Assembly (NCBI RefSeq): GCF_943913955.1
Contig: NZ_CALUAE010000003.1
Location: 1 to 64,000, forward strand
Direction of reading: 5' to 3'
From: Mycolicibacterium bacteremicum
GTDB taxonomy: Bacteria; Actinomycetota; Actinomycetes; Mycobacteriales; Mycobacteriaceae
Length of the DNA stretch: 64,000 nucleotides
The position numbers were made by a program, and so were the translations under genes. The number at the start of each line of letters is the position of its first letter. Within the stretch, counting starts at the first letter, position 1. Positions 31,091-51,201 of this stretch are shown piece by piece. Below the pieces are notes generated by a model, which was given only the letters and a program-made list of their open reading frames with translations, was not told where the DNA came from and did not search any database.

Positions 31091-34062
31091 GCCGTACCGC
31101 TCCCTCGCGCCGTGGGTCGAGATGGCCACCAGTTCGCCCGACCGACCAGCGTGGCCATGGCGGGCACGGTGACGGTACGGACCAGGAAGGTGTCGAGCAG
31201 GATGCCGATGCCGATGACGAACCCGCCCTGCACCACAGTACCGATGCTGGAGAACAACAGGCCCCACATCGAGGCGGCGAAGATCAGGCCGGCCGCGGTG
31301 ATGACACCGCCGGTGGAACTCAGTGTCCGGACGATGCCGAAACGCCCGAGCGGCGCCTCGTCGCGCATCCGGGACACCAACAGCAGGTTGTAGTCGGCGC
31401 CGACGGCGACGAGCACCACGAAGGCCAGCGGCGGAACCGACCAGTGCAGCTGCTGATCGAGGATGACCTGGAACAGCAGCACCCCGAGGCCCAGCGCGGC
31501 GAAGTACGAGATGACCACGGAGCCAACCAGATACAGCGGCGCGATGATCGCGCGCAGCAGCAGCATCAGGATTGCCAGCACGACGATCACGGTCACGATG
31601 ACGATGTAGCGGATGTCCTTCTCGTAGTAGTCCCGGGTGTCGGCCAGGGCCACCGGATACCCGCCCATCGACACCGAGGCATCGGCGAGTTCGGTGTTGG
31701 GCAGCGCGCCGCGGGCGGCGTCCTCGATGGCCTTGACCTGATCCATCGCGGCCGGACCGAACGGGTCGAGCTTGGTGAACACCAGATAGCGCGCCGAATG
31801 GCCGTCCGGCGAGACGTAGGCCTTGCTGGCCATCTGGAAATCCTGCAGTTGCAGGACCTCGGGCGGGATGTTGAACCCGGCCATGGCCGGCGAGTTGGCG
31901 TTCTCGGCCATCGTCAGCAGGAACGCCGCGGCCTGGTCCAGACCGGTGCGCATCACCTGGATCTGATCGACGATCTGGTCCACCCCGTCGGCGACCTGCC
32001 GGCTGCCGCTGGCCGAGCGCTCGGCGCCCTGCTGCAGCTGGGCCAGCGTCGCCTCGGCACCGGCCGGGCTGTCCAGGCCCATGGCCTGCATGGCATTGGT
32101 CAGCCGGGTGAACGCGGTGCCGACCTGCTGCAACGCCGCGTTGAGCGACTGCCGGTCCTGCAGCGACTCCAGCTGCCCGGCCAGATCCTCGATCTCGGCC
32201 AGCGTGCCGTCATTGCGGGCGGCGGCCAGCCGGGACAGGTGGATACGCGTCTGGCTGCACGAGGCGTCCAGATCGCACACCACATTGCCGTGCAGGGCCG
32301 CCAGCACCGGGGGCACCCAGGCGAACATGTCCCGGGTCGCCATCAGGTTCACACCCATGGAGTTGCCGAGCCGGTTGATGCTGGCCACCAGCTTGGCCGC
32401 CACATCGACGTTCTTGACCAGCTTGTCCCCGCCGTACTGGCCGCGCAGCGCGGCGAACGCATCGACCATCTGCTGCAGGCTGCCGGCGATCTCGGTGACC
32501 TGGCCGCGCACATCGGACAGGCCGCCCGCCAGGGTGTTCGCTCCACTGGAGAGCCGGTTCAGATCCTTGGAGCCGTCGCTGATCATCTTGGCGCCGTCGG
32601 CCAGCCGGGTCCCGACGATGCCCGCCTGATAGGTGGCTCGGAACTCCGGCGGCACCGAGCCCAGCGGCCGGGTGATACCGCTGACCATCTGGATGTCGGG
32701 CATCTGGGCGATCCGCTCGGCGAGCTGCTCCAGGTCGGCCAGCGCCTCCGGGTTGCGCAGGTCCTTGGGGGAACGGATCAGCACATAGGACGGGATGGAC
32801 TGGTTGATGTCGAAGTGTTCCTCCAGCGCCGCGTACCCCAGCGAGCTGGGCTCCGAGGCGGCGACGGCCTTGCGGTCGTCGTAGTTGAACGTCGCGAAGC
32901 CGGCCAGACCGGCCAGCAGGAACAGCACCAGCAGGCTGCCGATCAGATGCGCCCACGGCCGGCGCACGATCCGCGCGCCCGAGCGCCGCCACAGCCGCGA
33001 GGTGACCTCCTTGCGGGGTTTGATCCAGCCGCGCGGGCCGATCACGGCGAGCAGGGCGGGCAGCAGGGTCATCGCGGCCAGATACGCCACGAACACACCG
33101 ACCGCCGATGAGACGCCGACGGTGGAGAAGACACCCATCTGGGCGAAGCTGATCGCCAGGAAGGTGACACCGACCGTCGCCGCCGAGGCGGTGATGACCT
33201 TGCCGACCGATCCGAGCGCCTCGCGGACCGCGGTGTGCGAGTCCTCGCCCCTGCGGATGAAGTCGTGGTAGCGGCTGATGAGGAAGACCGCGTAATCGGT
33301 GCCCGCGCCGAAGATGATCGCGCTGAGCAGGATCATCGCCTGATTCGAGACACCCAGGCCGGTGAACTCCGAGAGCCCCGCCACCGAGGCCTGCGCGATC
33401 ACCAGCGACATGCCGATCCCGGCCAGCGGCAGCAGCATGGTGACCGGATTGCGGTAGACGATGAGCAGCACCAGCAGCACCAGCACGGCGATCGCGATCT
33501 CGATGGGCAGCCGGTCCTTCTCACCGGCGACGGTGAGGTCGGCGACGGTTGCCGCCGGGCCGGCCAGGTGCACCTCGAGTGGGCCACCGGCGGTCGTCCG
33601 CTCGATCAGATCGGAGACCTGGTTGAACGACTCGTAGGACTGCGGGGTGCCCAGCGCTCCGGCCAGGCCCACCGGCAGCACCCAGGACTTGTCGTCCTTA
33701 CTGGTCAAAGTCGAACGCAGAGCTGGTGTTCCGATGAACTCCTGCAGCATCACGACGTTGGCCTGGTCATCGCGCAGCGCGTCGACCAGTTTGCGATAGG
33801 TCTCCTCGTGCTCGGGGCCCAGGCCGTCCTCGTCGGTCAGCACCACCAGCAACAGGTCATCGGTGCCGGGCTCGGAGAACGCCTCCTCCATCTGGCGGGC
33901 TGCGACGCTGGACGGCGCGTCGCCGGGCAGCATGGACAGCGGGTTGCGCTGCGCCATCTCGTTGAGGCTCGGGACCGCCAGTGGCAGCGCCACCGCCAAT
34001 GCCACCCAGAGCCCGATGACGGCCAGCGGCCACCGCACCACAAAATCGGCTAACCGACGCAC
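31087..34062 (-). CDS. mmpL10: RND lipid transporter MmpL10
   Basis: This 991-residue RND-superfamily membrane protein has two MMPL halves, each with one leading span followed by a large extracytoplasmic domain and a five-span block. Examples are VIAQASVAGLSEFTGLGVSNQ, FGAGTDYAVFLISRYHDFI in the first half and VVLVAVGADYNLLLVSRMRDE in the second. The Asp-Tyr pairs expected for proton coupling are visible in GTDYAVF and GADYNLL. It exports the diacyltrehalose precursor of trehalose polyphleates. GTG 34062 is chosen: GGGGGA lies just upstream and it gives VRRLADFVVRWPLAVIG. The longer frame to 34407 overlaps papA3. Confidence 0.92.
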   Translation of the reverse strand: MRRLADFVVRWPLAVIGLWVALAVALPLAVPSLNEMAQRNPLSMLPGDAPSSVAARQMEEAFSEPGTDDLLLVVLTDEDGLGPEHEETYRKLVDALRDDQANVVMLQEFIGTPALRSTLTSKDDKSWVLPVGLAGALGTPQSYESFNQVSDLIERTTAGGPLEVHLAGPAATVADLTVAGEKDRLPIEIAIAVLVLLVLLIVYRNPVTMLLPLAGIGMSLVIAQASVAGLSEFTGLGVSNQAMILLSAIIFGAGTDYAVFLISRYHDFIRRGEDSHTAVREALGSVGKVITASAATVGVTFLAISFAQMGVFSTVGVSSAVGVFVAYLAAMTLLPALLAVIGPRGWIKPRKEVTSRLWRRSGARIVRRPWAHLIGSLLVLFLLAGLAGFATFNYDDRKAVAASEPSSLGYAALEEHFDINQSIPSYVLIRSPKDLRNPEALADLEQLAERIAQMPDIQMVSGITRPLGSVPPEFRATYQAGIVGTRLADGAKMISDGSKDLNRLSSGANTLAGGLSDVRGQVTEIAGSLQQMVDAFAALRGQYGGDKLVKNVDVAAKLVASINRLGNSMGVNLMATRDMFAWVPPVLAALHGNVVCDLDASCSQTRIHLSRLAAARNDGTLAEIEDLAGQLESLQDRQSLNAALQQVGTAFTRLTNAMQAMGLDSPAGAEATLAQLQQGAERSASGSRQVADGVDQIVDQIQVMRTGLDQAAAFLLTMAENANSPAMAGFNIPPEVLQLQDFQMASKAYVSPDGHSARYLVFTKLDPFGPAAMDQVKAIEDAARGALPNTELADASVSMGGYPVALADTRDYYEKDIRYIVIVTVIVVLAILMLLLRAIIAPLYLVGSVVISYFAALGLGVLLFQVILDQQLHWSVPPLAFVVLVAVGADYNLLLVSRMRDEAPLGRFGIVRTLSSTGGVITAAGLIFAASMWGLLFSSIGTVVQGGFVIGIGILLDTFLVRTVTVPAMATLVGRANWWPSRPTARGSGTA

Positions 34063-34103
34063 ACGTCCCCCACTACTGCCACTCACCGAACCGGCACACC
34101 GGC

Positions 34104-35525
34104 TTAACCAAAACGACCCCAGTCTCCGGTCTCGGCGACCTGCTCGATCACCGATTTCATCGTCGCGATGTACCGGGTCACCGATTTCTGGGCGACCTCG
34201 TTGTCCGGGAACATCACCGCCATCGCCGTGCCCTTGTCGTAGCGGAACACGTAGACGGTCAACTGGTAGGAGAATCGGCCGTCGGAGTAGATGCCGATGT
34301 TGTTGGAATATCCCATTTCCGCCGCGGCGAGAACGGCGTTGAGTGGGGCCGCCCCGCCGTGCAGGAAGTTCGACACCGGGAAGTTCGGGCGCGGATTGTC
34401 CAGCCACGGGGCTAGTTCCAGCACCCGGTAGTAGGGCACCCGGGCCAGCTCGAGACCGGTGTCGAACGACGTCTGCGCCGACCAGGCCGCCTCGGCGAAC
34501 GTCGTCGCGGCGATCGGCACGGTCAGCGGCACCAGACCGGTGAACCAGCCCTGGGTCATGAAATTGTCCGAGGTCCGCCGGGTGTCCCGCGGGGTCAGAC
34601 CGTAATACGTTGCCGCACCGGTCAGCTCGTGCTCGACCATGGCGGTGCAGGCGTACAGGCCGCCGACGAAGCGGACCCCCGCGGCGACGCAGGCGGCGTC
34701 GAAGCGCGCCGTCTGATCGGCGTCGAGCAGCATCTCCCCGACCATGTCGGCCACCGTCGGCACCGACGCGTCACCCAGCGGCAGCGGGAACTCCGGCATG
34801 CTGTTGTTGTTGTTCTCGGCGAACTCGATCCAGGCCTGCACCTCCGGCGAATCGACCGTCAGCTGGTCGGTACGTTCGCGTTCCTGCACGCAGAAGTCGT
34901 CGAAGTGGCCTGCCTCGGGCAGCGGCATGGGCTGCCCGGTGGTGGTGAGCGACGTGTACATCCCGTGCGCCTCGAGCATGGTGATGCCGATCAGCGCGGC
35001 GTCACCGTGCACGTGGTCGATGCTGGCGTAGAAGTCGAAATGGTCCTCGCTCTGCACGATTCCGAACGAGAAGCAGCCCCACTCCAACGGGGAGGGGATG
35101 TCGACGATGTGTTTGCGGGCGTCCTCGGTGGTGATCTCGCCGTGGACGACGGCCTCGAACTCGATATCGGCCGGATCGGCGATGGTGCGCCGCACGATGT
35201 CACCGGAACCGTCGTAGGAGAACCAGCTGCGGTAGGTGTCGTGCCTGCGCAGGTAGGAGTTCAGCGCGTGGTTCATCGCCTCGATGTCACAGACGCCGGG
35301 AACCTCGCAGGTGGCGATGATCTGCCGGGAGTAGTCCAGGCCCTTGGCGGCCTGCTCGTAGACACCGCGGATGTGCTGACCCTGCATGTAGCTGACCGGG
35401 ACCGGGCTGACCGGCGCCTGGCGCGCCTTCTCCATGGCCGCGGTGGTCGGATGCCACGACGTCACGACACCTGGGGCCGGCGTCCAATCATCGATCGTCC
35501 CGATCGTGATCTTCCCGATGTGCAA
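34104..35525 (-). CDS. papA3: Trehalose acyltransferase PapA3
   Basis: This 473-residue polyketide-associated acyltransferase has a condensation-like fold. It begins MHIGKITIGTIDDWTPAPG, the usual Pap N-terminus, and has the catalytic HxxxD as DHVHGDAAL (His171, Asp175). It is expected to esterify trehalose with fatty and phleic acyl chains to make diacyltrehalose. It starts at TTG 35525, supported by GGAGG about 8 nt upstream. The order papA3-mmpL10-PE-PPE on this strand is the TPP export operon, divergent from the PKS. Confidence 0.9.
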   Translation of the reverse strand: MHIGKITIGTIDDWTPAPGVVTSWHPTTAAMEKARQAPVSPVPVSYMQGQHIRGVYEQAAKGLDYSRQIIATCEVPGVCDIEAMNHALNSYLRRHDTYRSWFSYDGSGDIVRRTIADPADIEFEAVVHGEITTEDARKHIVDIPSPLEWGCFSFGIVQSEDHFDFYASIDHVHGDAALIGITMLEAHGMYTSLTTTGQPMPLPEAGHFDDFCVQERERTDQLTVDSPEVQAWIEFAENNNNSMPEFPLPLGDASVPTVADMVGEMLLDADQTARFDAACVAAGVRFVGGLYACTAMVEHELTGAATYYGLTPRDTRRTSDNFMTQGWFTGLVPLTVPIAATTFAEAAWSAQTSFDTGLELARVPYYRVLELAPWLDNPRPNFPVSNFLHGGAAPLNAVLAAAEMGYSNNIGIYSDGRFSYQLTVYVFRYDKGTAMAVMFPDNEVAQKSVTRYIATMKSVIEQVAETGDWGRFG

Positions 35526-35828
35526 CCTGGTCCTCCCGGGTCTGGCCGTCGACGGTGGGCACCACGCAACACCGAAGGCGACTTCACGATAGCGGCTGTC
35601 GGCACGGGAGGCGCCGCGCTGTCCGGGTGCTCAGCAGCAGTCACGAAACCGCGTGCGATAGCACGGTACATGCAATACTGACCGCCGAGTAAGGTACCGG
35701 CCGTGGCTGACGGCCGATGAGCGGACCGTCGCACCTCAACAGGCGTTTTGACATCGCGTGTGGTCCATCTGCGGTGCCGTGAACTCCGATACCGAATGTT
35801 CATCAGCTTGAAGCGGGGGAAACACCTG
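35526..35828. promoter_or_regulatory. Divergent promoter region papA3 / TPP polyketide synthase
   Basis: This 303-bp spacer holds no convincing gene. Towards papA3 there is a minus-strand TATCGT at 35586-35591 as a possible -10. Near the middle is a perfect 7-bp dyad, CGGCCGT (35698-35704) / ACGGCCG (35710-35716). Towards the PKS there is TTGACA at 35748-35753 without a clear -10 partner, and a GGGGGAAA ribosome site just upstream of ATG 35829. The dyad is a candidate site for coordinating both arms. Confidence 0.4.
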
Positions 35829-46727
<10,899 letters not shown>

Positions 46728-46734
46728 GGTGCGG

Positions 46735-46781
46735 ACACAGTGGGGTTCGGCTCGGGTGGACCGACCCGAACCTCGCTGTGT
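46735..46781. terminator. Hairpin terminator after the polyketide synthase gene
   Basis: ACACAGTGGGGTTCGG (46735-46750) pairs with CCGAACCTCGCTGTGT (46766-46781) with two mismatches, leaving a 15-nt loop. It starts 8 nt after the stop codon. No U-tract follows. It probably ends the 11-kb transcript and may also block read-through from the convergent gene. Confidence 0.6.
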
Positions 46782-46797
46782 GTCGTGACTCACCTGG

Positions 46798-46907
46798 GTT
46801 CAGCCGGGACGACGGTTCCGGCGTCCCGGCTGCATCCAGGTAGGCGAGAGGACCAATGCGTCTACCTCAGCTCAGCCGAGACACGTGGTGTTCCGTCCCG
46901 GCTGAAC
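46798..46907. repeat. Nested inverted repeats between pks and the convergent gene
   Basis: GTTCAGCCGGGACG at 46798-46811 has a perfect inverted copy at 46894-46907, and a shorter inverted copy GTCCCGGCTG at 46823-46832. The first arm can therefore pair with either partner, giving a short or a long hairpin. The 197-bp spacer otherwise holds only the terminator upstream. Confidence 0.5.
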
Positions 46908-46924
46908 TGGGCTAGCAAGCCCGG

Positions 46925-48013
46925 TCAGGCCCAGCGTGCGCGCTCGGCCTCGGGCGCCAACGCCGACCGCAACGGCACCTGCAGGCCGTCGTAGATCCCG
47001 GGCTTCTGTTCGACGAGCCAGTTCAACGCGCCGAGCAGCCGGTTGGCCGCGGTGGTGTTGCCACCGTCGGCGCGGGTGCCGCCGGGCACGTCGGCACGGG
47101 TGGTGATGGTCAGCTGCGGATCGCCGTCGACGATCACCCGGTGGTCGCCCACCCCCTCGTCGGGTTGCGGCCAGTCCGGCGCGCAGCTCGGATGAATGCG
47201 GGTGATGTGCTCGATGATGACCCGCTGCCGTCCGCCGGACCAGCCGATCACCTTGAGGAAGAAGGCGCCCTGGGTGCCCTTCTCGAACGGGCCCATGACG
47301 GTCTCGACGGTCTGCTCCAGCGGTAGCCGTTCGACCTCTTCGGTGATCTCGTCGATCTCGATGCCCAGGCCGCGGCCGATGAGCCGGACGTTGCCGCCCC
47401 AGACCATCGTCGGGATGCTCGGCAGCAGCATCATCGGCAGTGGATCCTCGGGGCCCATGGCACCCCCGAAACCGCAGGACACCTTGACCGCGAACGGCTG
47501 GTTGTAGGTGGAGTAGTCGAAGATCTCCTGGCAGGTGATGGTGTTGATGCGGGTGCACAGGCCGGCGGCCGTCACGGCCAGCGCGTCGTTGCCCCAGCCC
47601 GGGTCGACACCGCTGACCAGCAGCGTGGCCCCGCCCTCCTCGGCGGCACCGGTGAGTCGGTCCACCCATTCCGGCGGCGCCGAGGCCGGGTCGTAGAGCG
47701 AATACAGCGACGGTGTGACGACGTGCTTGCCGGCGCGTAGGCAGCGCTCGATATCGGCGATGGCCTCCTCGGGCCGGATATCGCCGGAGGCCATGTAGGC
47801 CACCGCGTCGGCGTCGGCGATGGTGGCGTCGATATCGGTGTTCGCCCGCACCCCGGTGGGCTCGGGCAGGCCCGCGAAGTCGGCGGCGTCGCGGCCGGCC
47901 TTCTCGGCGCTGGAGGTGATGACGCCGACGAGTTGGAGCCCCGGGAAGGCGACCGTCGAGCGGATCGCCGTCGAGCCCATATTTCCTGTCCCCCACACCA
48001 CCACACGCCTCAT
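46925..48013 (-). CDS. Dihydrodipicolinate reductase-like NAD(P)-dependent dehydrogenase
   Basis: This 362-residue protein starts MRRVVVWGTGNMGSTAIRST, a Rossmann NAD(P)-binding motif (GTGNMG), and has GVITSSAEKAGRDAADFAGL and SGVDPGWGNDALAVTAAGL. It resembles the DapB-N/2,4-diaminopentanoate dehydrogenase-like proteins frequent in actinobacteria, not true DapB, which is shorter. The substrate is unknown. ATG 48013 is chosen because TAAGGT ends 7 nt upstream; ATG 48019 is also possible. It is convergent with pks and divergent from fadE5. Confidence 0.75.
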   Translation of the reverse strand: MRRVVVWGTGNMGSTAIRSTVAFPGLQLVGVITSSAEKAGRDAADFAGLPEPTGVRANTDIDATIADADAVAYMASGDIRPEEAIADIERCLRAGKHVVTPSLYSLYDPASAPPEWVDRLTGAAEEGGATLLVSGVDPGWGNDALAVTAAGLCTRINTITCQEIFDYSTYNQPFAVKVSCGFGGAMGPEDPLPMMLLPSIPTMVWGGNVRLIGRGLGIEIDEITEEVERLPLEQTVETVMGPFEKGTQGAFFLKVIGWSGGRQRVIIEHITRIHPSCAPDWPQPDEGVGDHRVIVDGDPQLTITTRADVPGGTRADGGNTTAANRLLGALNWLVEQKPGIYDGLQVPLRSALAPEAERARWA

Positions 48014-48172
48014 GCGCATCACCTTAGAGGTTTGTTGGACCTCTTCGTGGCGAGCATCACATATCGGGTGAATTCCCAGCTCAGAAGGTATAAACGGGCC
48101 GCTCGGCGAGCCCAATCAACCACCGGGTTGGTTCGCTGGCGAAAATTTGCTCGCCACCTCTTTGAGATGTGG

Positions 48173-48214
48173 TTACCCGGCGGTATAGTTTGAAGCAGTT
48201 ACTGGTGGGTAACT
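48173..48214. promoter_or_regulatory. fadE5 promoter with two TTACY-N4-RGTAA-type sites
   Basis: AGTTAC-TGGTGG-GTAACT (48197-48214) is a perfect 6-bp-arm palindrome containing TTACT-N4-GGTAA. A second, weaker copy, TTACCCGGCGGTAT, lies at 48173-48186 and overlaps the likely -10, TATAGT (48184-48189). The same motif type overlaps the fadA2/fabG4 promoters at 56576-56591. A regulator bound here would block fadE5. Confidence 0.65.
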
Positions 48215-48271
48215 TAGCGCAGTCCGCAGGCGAGTACCCAACCGCAGGTCCGATCTCACCGAGGAGAAACC

Positions 48272-50107
48272 GTGAGCCACTACAAGAGCAACGTCCGTGA
48301 CCAGGTATTTACCTTGTTCGATGTGCTCGGCCTCGACAAGGCGCTCGGCGCGGGCTCGTTCGCCGAGCTCGACGCGGACACCGCCCGCGAGATGATCAAC
48401 GAGATGGCGCGTCTGGCCGAGGGCCCGATCGCCGAGTCGTTCGCCGACGGCGACCGCAATCCGCCGGTGTTCGACCCGGCCACCCACACGGTGAAGCTGC
48501 CCGAGTCCTTCAAGAAGTCGGTCAACGCCACCATCGAAGGCGGCTGGAACAAGGTCGCCCTCGACGAGGAGCTCGGCGGCATGCCCGCCCCCAAGGCCCT
48601 GCTGTGGGCTCTCAACGAGCACATCCTGGGCGCCAACCCGGCCGTCTGGATGTACAGCGGCGGCGCCGGCTTCGCGCAGATCTTCGCCCACAACGGCACC
48701 GAAGAGCAGAAGAAGTGGGCCGCCATCGCCTCGGAGAACAACTGGGGCGCCACCATGGTGCTGACCGAGCCCGACGCGGGCTCCGACGTCGGCGCCGGCC
48801 GCACCAAGGCCACCCAGCAGGAGGACGGCTCCTGGCACATCGACGGCGTGAAGCGCTTCATCACCTCCGCCGACGCCGACGATCTGTTCCCGAACATCGC
48901 GCACCTGGTGCTGGCCCGCCCCGAGGGCGCCGGCCCGGGCACCAAGGGACTCTCACTGTTCTTCGTGCCGAAGTTCCTCTTCGACTTCGAGACCGGCGAG
49001 CTGGGCGAGCGCAACGGCGTGTTCGTCACCAACGTCGAGCACAAGATGGGCCTGAAAGTCTCGGCCACCTGTGAGCTGAGCTTCGGCCAGCACGGCGTCC
49101 CGGCCAAGGGCTGGCTCGTCGGCGAGGTGCACAACGGCATCGCGCAGATGTTCGACGTCATCGAGCAGGCCCGGATGATGGTGGGCACCAAGGCCATCGC
49201 CACCCTGTCGACCGGTTACCTGAACGCTCTGGAGTACGCCAAGGAGCGTGTGCAGGGTGCCGATCTGACCCAGATGACCGACAAGACCGCGCCGCGCGTG
49301 ACGATCACCCACCACCCGGATGTGCGCCGTTCGCTGATGACCCAGAAGGCCTACGCCGAGGGCATGCGCGCGCTGTACATGTACACCGCCACCTTCCAGG
49401 ACGACGAGGTCGCCAAGGCGCTGCACGATGTGGACGCCGATCTCGCCGTGCGGGTCAACGACCTGCTGCTGCCGGTGGTCAAGGGCTTCGGTTCGGAGAC
49501 CGCCTACCGGTACCTGACCGAGTCGCTGCAAACCCTGGGTGGATCGGGCTTCCTGCAGGACTACCCGATCGAGCAGTACATCCGCGACGCCAAGATCGAC
49601 TCGCTCTACGAGGGCACCACCGCCATCCAGGCGCAGGACTTCTTCTTCCGCAAGATCGTCCGCGACAAGGGACAGGCGCTGGCCTACGTCTCCGGCCAGA
49701 TCGAGACCTTCGTCAAGAACGAGACCGGCAACGGTCGCCTGAAGGCCGAGCGTGCGCTGCTGGCCACCGCGCTGGAGGATGTCCAGGGCATGGCCGCCAC
49801 GCTGACCGGCTACCTGATGGCCTCGCAGGAGGATCAGGCCGCCATCTACAAGGTCGGCCTGGGCTCGGTGCGCTTCCTGATGAGCGTCGGCGACCTGATC
49901 ATCGGCTGGCTACTGCAGCGTGAGGCCGCCGTCGCGATCGAGAAGCTCGACGAGGGCGCCACCGGTGCGGACAAGGCGTTCTACGAGGGCAAGATCGCGG
50001 CCGCGTCGTTCTTCGCGAAGAACTTCCTGCCGCTGCTGACCAGCACCCGTACGGTGCTCGACGCACTCGACAACGAAGTGATGGAGCTCGACGAAGCCTC
50101 CTTCTGA
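48272..50107 (+). CDS. fadE5: Acyl-CoA dehydrogenase FadE5
   Basis: This 611-residue flavoprotein is of the large, ACAD-like class with a C-terminal extension. It oxidises acyl-CoA to trans-2-enoyl-CoA in beta-oxidation. FAD/substrate motifs are MVLTEPDAGSDVGAGRTKA and RFITSADAD. The catalytic glutamate lies in SLYEGTTAIQAQDF. It corresponds to Rv0244c (MSMEG_0406). The start is GTG 48272 after GAGGAGA. A long hairpin terminator follows. In M. tuberculosis it is next to fadA2; here about 5 kb of other genes intervene. Confidence 0.93.
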   Translation: MSHYKSNVRDQVFTLFDVLGLDKALGAGSFAELDADTAREMINEMARLAEGPIAESFADGDRNPPVFDPATHTVKLPESFKKSVNATIEGGWNKVALDEELGGMPAPKALLWALNEHILGANPAVWMYSGGAGFAQIFAHNGTEEQKKWAAIASENNWGATMVLTEPDAGSDVGAGRTKATQQEDGSWHIDGVKRFITSADADDLFPNIAHLVLARPEGAGPGTKGLSLFFVPKFLFDFETGELGERNGVFVTNVEHKMGLKVSATCELSFGQHGVPAKGWLVGEVHNGIAQMFDVIEQARMMVGTKAIATLSTGYLNALEYAKERVQGADLTQMTDKTAPRVTITHHPDVRRSLMTQKAYAEGMRALYMYTATFQDDEVAKALHDVDADLAVRVNDLLLPVVKGFGSETAYRYLTESLQTLGGSGFLQDYPIEQYIRDAKIDSLYEGTTAIQAQDFFFRKIVRDKGQALAYVSGQIETFVKNETGNGRLKAERALLATALEDVQGMAATLTGYLMASQEDQAAIYKVGLGSVRFLMSVGDLIIGWLLQREAAVAIEKLDEGATGADKAFYEGKIAAASFFAKNFLPLLTSTRTVLDALDNEVMELDEASF

Positions 50108-50119
50108 GTTCATTGCGAC

Positions 50120-50153
50120 CAAGAGCCCCCGGCGGATTCGCCGGGGGCTCTTG
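50120..50153 (+). terminator. Hairpin terminator after fadE5
   Basis: A perfect 15-bp stem, with CAAGAGCCCCCGGCG (50120-50134) and its complement at 50139-50153, closes a GATT loop 12 nt after the fadE5 stop. It is GC-rich with TTG at the 3' side. This is the strongest terminator-like hairpin in the window. Confidence 0.85.
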
Positions 50154-50167
50154 CGTTGTCGAGGAGG

Positions 50168-51066
50168 TTACGCCGGCCGCGAGCGTGCAACCAGATCGTC
50201 CGGTGAGCGTTTCGCGCGATCTGTGTGCACGCTCGCGTTCCATGCCGTTGCCATCCGACGCAGGATGTCCGGCTCGGCATGGCGTTTGGCCACCCGTAGC
50301 CGCCGCCAGCGCAATTCGTCGAGGTCCTCCGACCGGAGGATGTCCTTCGCGAACTGGACCGGGTCGTTGCGGTGATGATCCCCGTCGTACTCGGCGGCCA
50401 GCTTCACATCCTCCCAGCCCATGTCGAGGTAGTACGTTCGCCGGCCGTCCGCGCTGACGACGGGGATCTGTGTACGGGGCCGGGGATAACCGGCGCGAAT
50501 CAGCAACAGCCGCAACCACGTTTCGCGTGGTGACTCGGCGCCCGGGTCGTACAGGTCGAGCGCTGTGCCCAGTTGGCGGGCACCCCGTGCACCGCTGTGC
50601 CTCGTGCGCGCCAGCTCCAGGACCCCGGCCGGGTCGAATCCCGTCGCATTACCGAGCGCGTCCAACCGAGCGACCGCACCGTCCAGCGGCGGCCGTCGCC
50701 CGAGGTCGAAGGCTGTCCGCTCCGGCGTCGTGATCGGAAGGGTGCCGCGGTGCATCACCTCCGAGTCGACGAGTTGTCCTTTGTGCGTGACGATCCCCGC
50801 GGGCGGCCGACGATTTGGTGAGAACACCTCGATCGGGTGCAGATCCTCCACGTAGCTGCGCGATGCAGTGCCGCGGCCGTCAACCCGCCGATCGTCGCGT
50901 TGCGACCCGACCACAGCCAGGCCGCGTACGCGCGCTCCCACACGGTCGGATGCTGGTCACGATCGATGTACACATCGGGGTACAGCGCGGTGTATCTGCT
51001 GCGCAACTCGTGTTTGCGAAGCCCGCCCGATGCGATCACTTCACTGCCGATGAATGGAATGGCCAT
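50168..51066 (-). pseudogene. Frameshifted DUF559-type protein with AbiEi-like N-terminus
   Basis: The gene reads in two frames. ATG 51066 begins MAIPFIGSEVIASGGLRKHE and continues to TIGGLTAAALHRA. Homology then continues one frame over as SYVEDLHPIEVFSPNRRPPA through TYYLDMGWEDVKLAAEYDGD to the end. A single-base loss near 50861-50866 explains this; the span of 899 nt is one short of a multiple of three. The N-terminus resembles type IV antitoxin (AbiEi-like) winged helices, and the C-terminus is a DUF559/Vsr-like endonuclease fold (AEYDGDHH). The last codons run into a repeat also found upstream of the gene. A sequencing error is the alternative. Confidence 0.75.
50178..50241. repeat. Short palindromic repeat, copy A
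   Basis: Arms at 50178-50198 and 50217-50237 form a 21-bp inverted repeat with two mismatches. The right side, 50211-50241, is a 31-bp exact match to 51163-51193. It overlaps the 3' end of the DUF559-type gene, adding residues NASVHTDRA to its reading frame. Confidence 0.75.
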
Positions 51067-51136
51067 GCCTGAGAGTGCCGCGACGCCGACTGACACCGGA
51101 ACCCCGCAGGATCGATCTGTGGATGGATCCGCGACT

Positions 51137-51193
51137 GTGCACACAGATCGCGGGAGGCCGCGTTCGCGCGATCTGTGTGCACGCTCGCGTTCC
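51137..51193. repeat. Short palindromic repeat, copy B
   Basis: GTGCACACAGATCGCG (51137-51152) and CGCGATCTGTGTGCAC (51167-51182) are a perfect 16-bp inverted repeat with a 14-nt loop. The stretch 51163-51193 is identical to 50211-50241. The two copies bracket the frameshifted gene, which suggests a mobile or recombinogenic palindrome family. Confidence 0.75.
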
Positions 51194-51201
51194 TGGCCGT
51201 T

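Noticed and set aside
46740..46994. 84-residue frame in the pks-DapB-like spacer
   Set aside because: It overlaps the terminator hairpin and the 3' end of the convergent gene and has no recognisable sequence.
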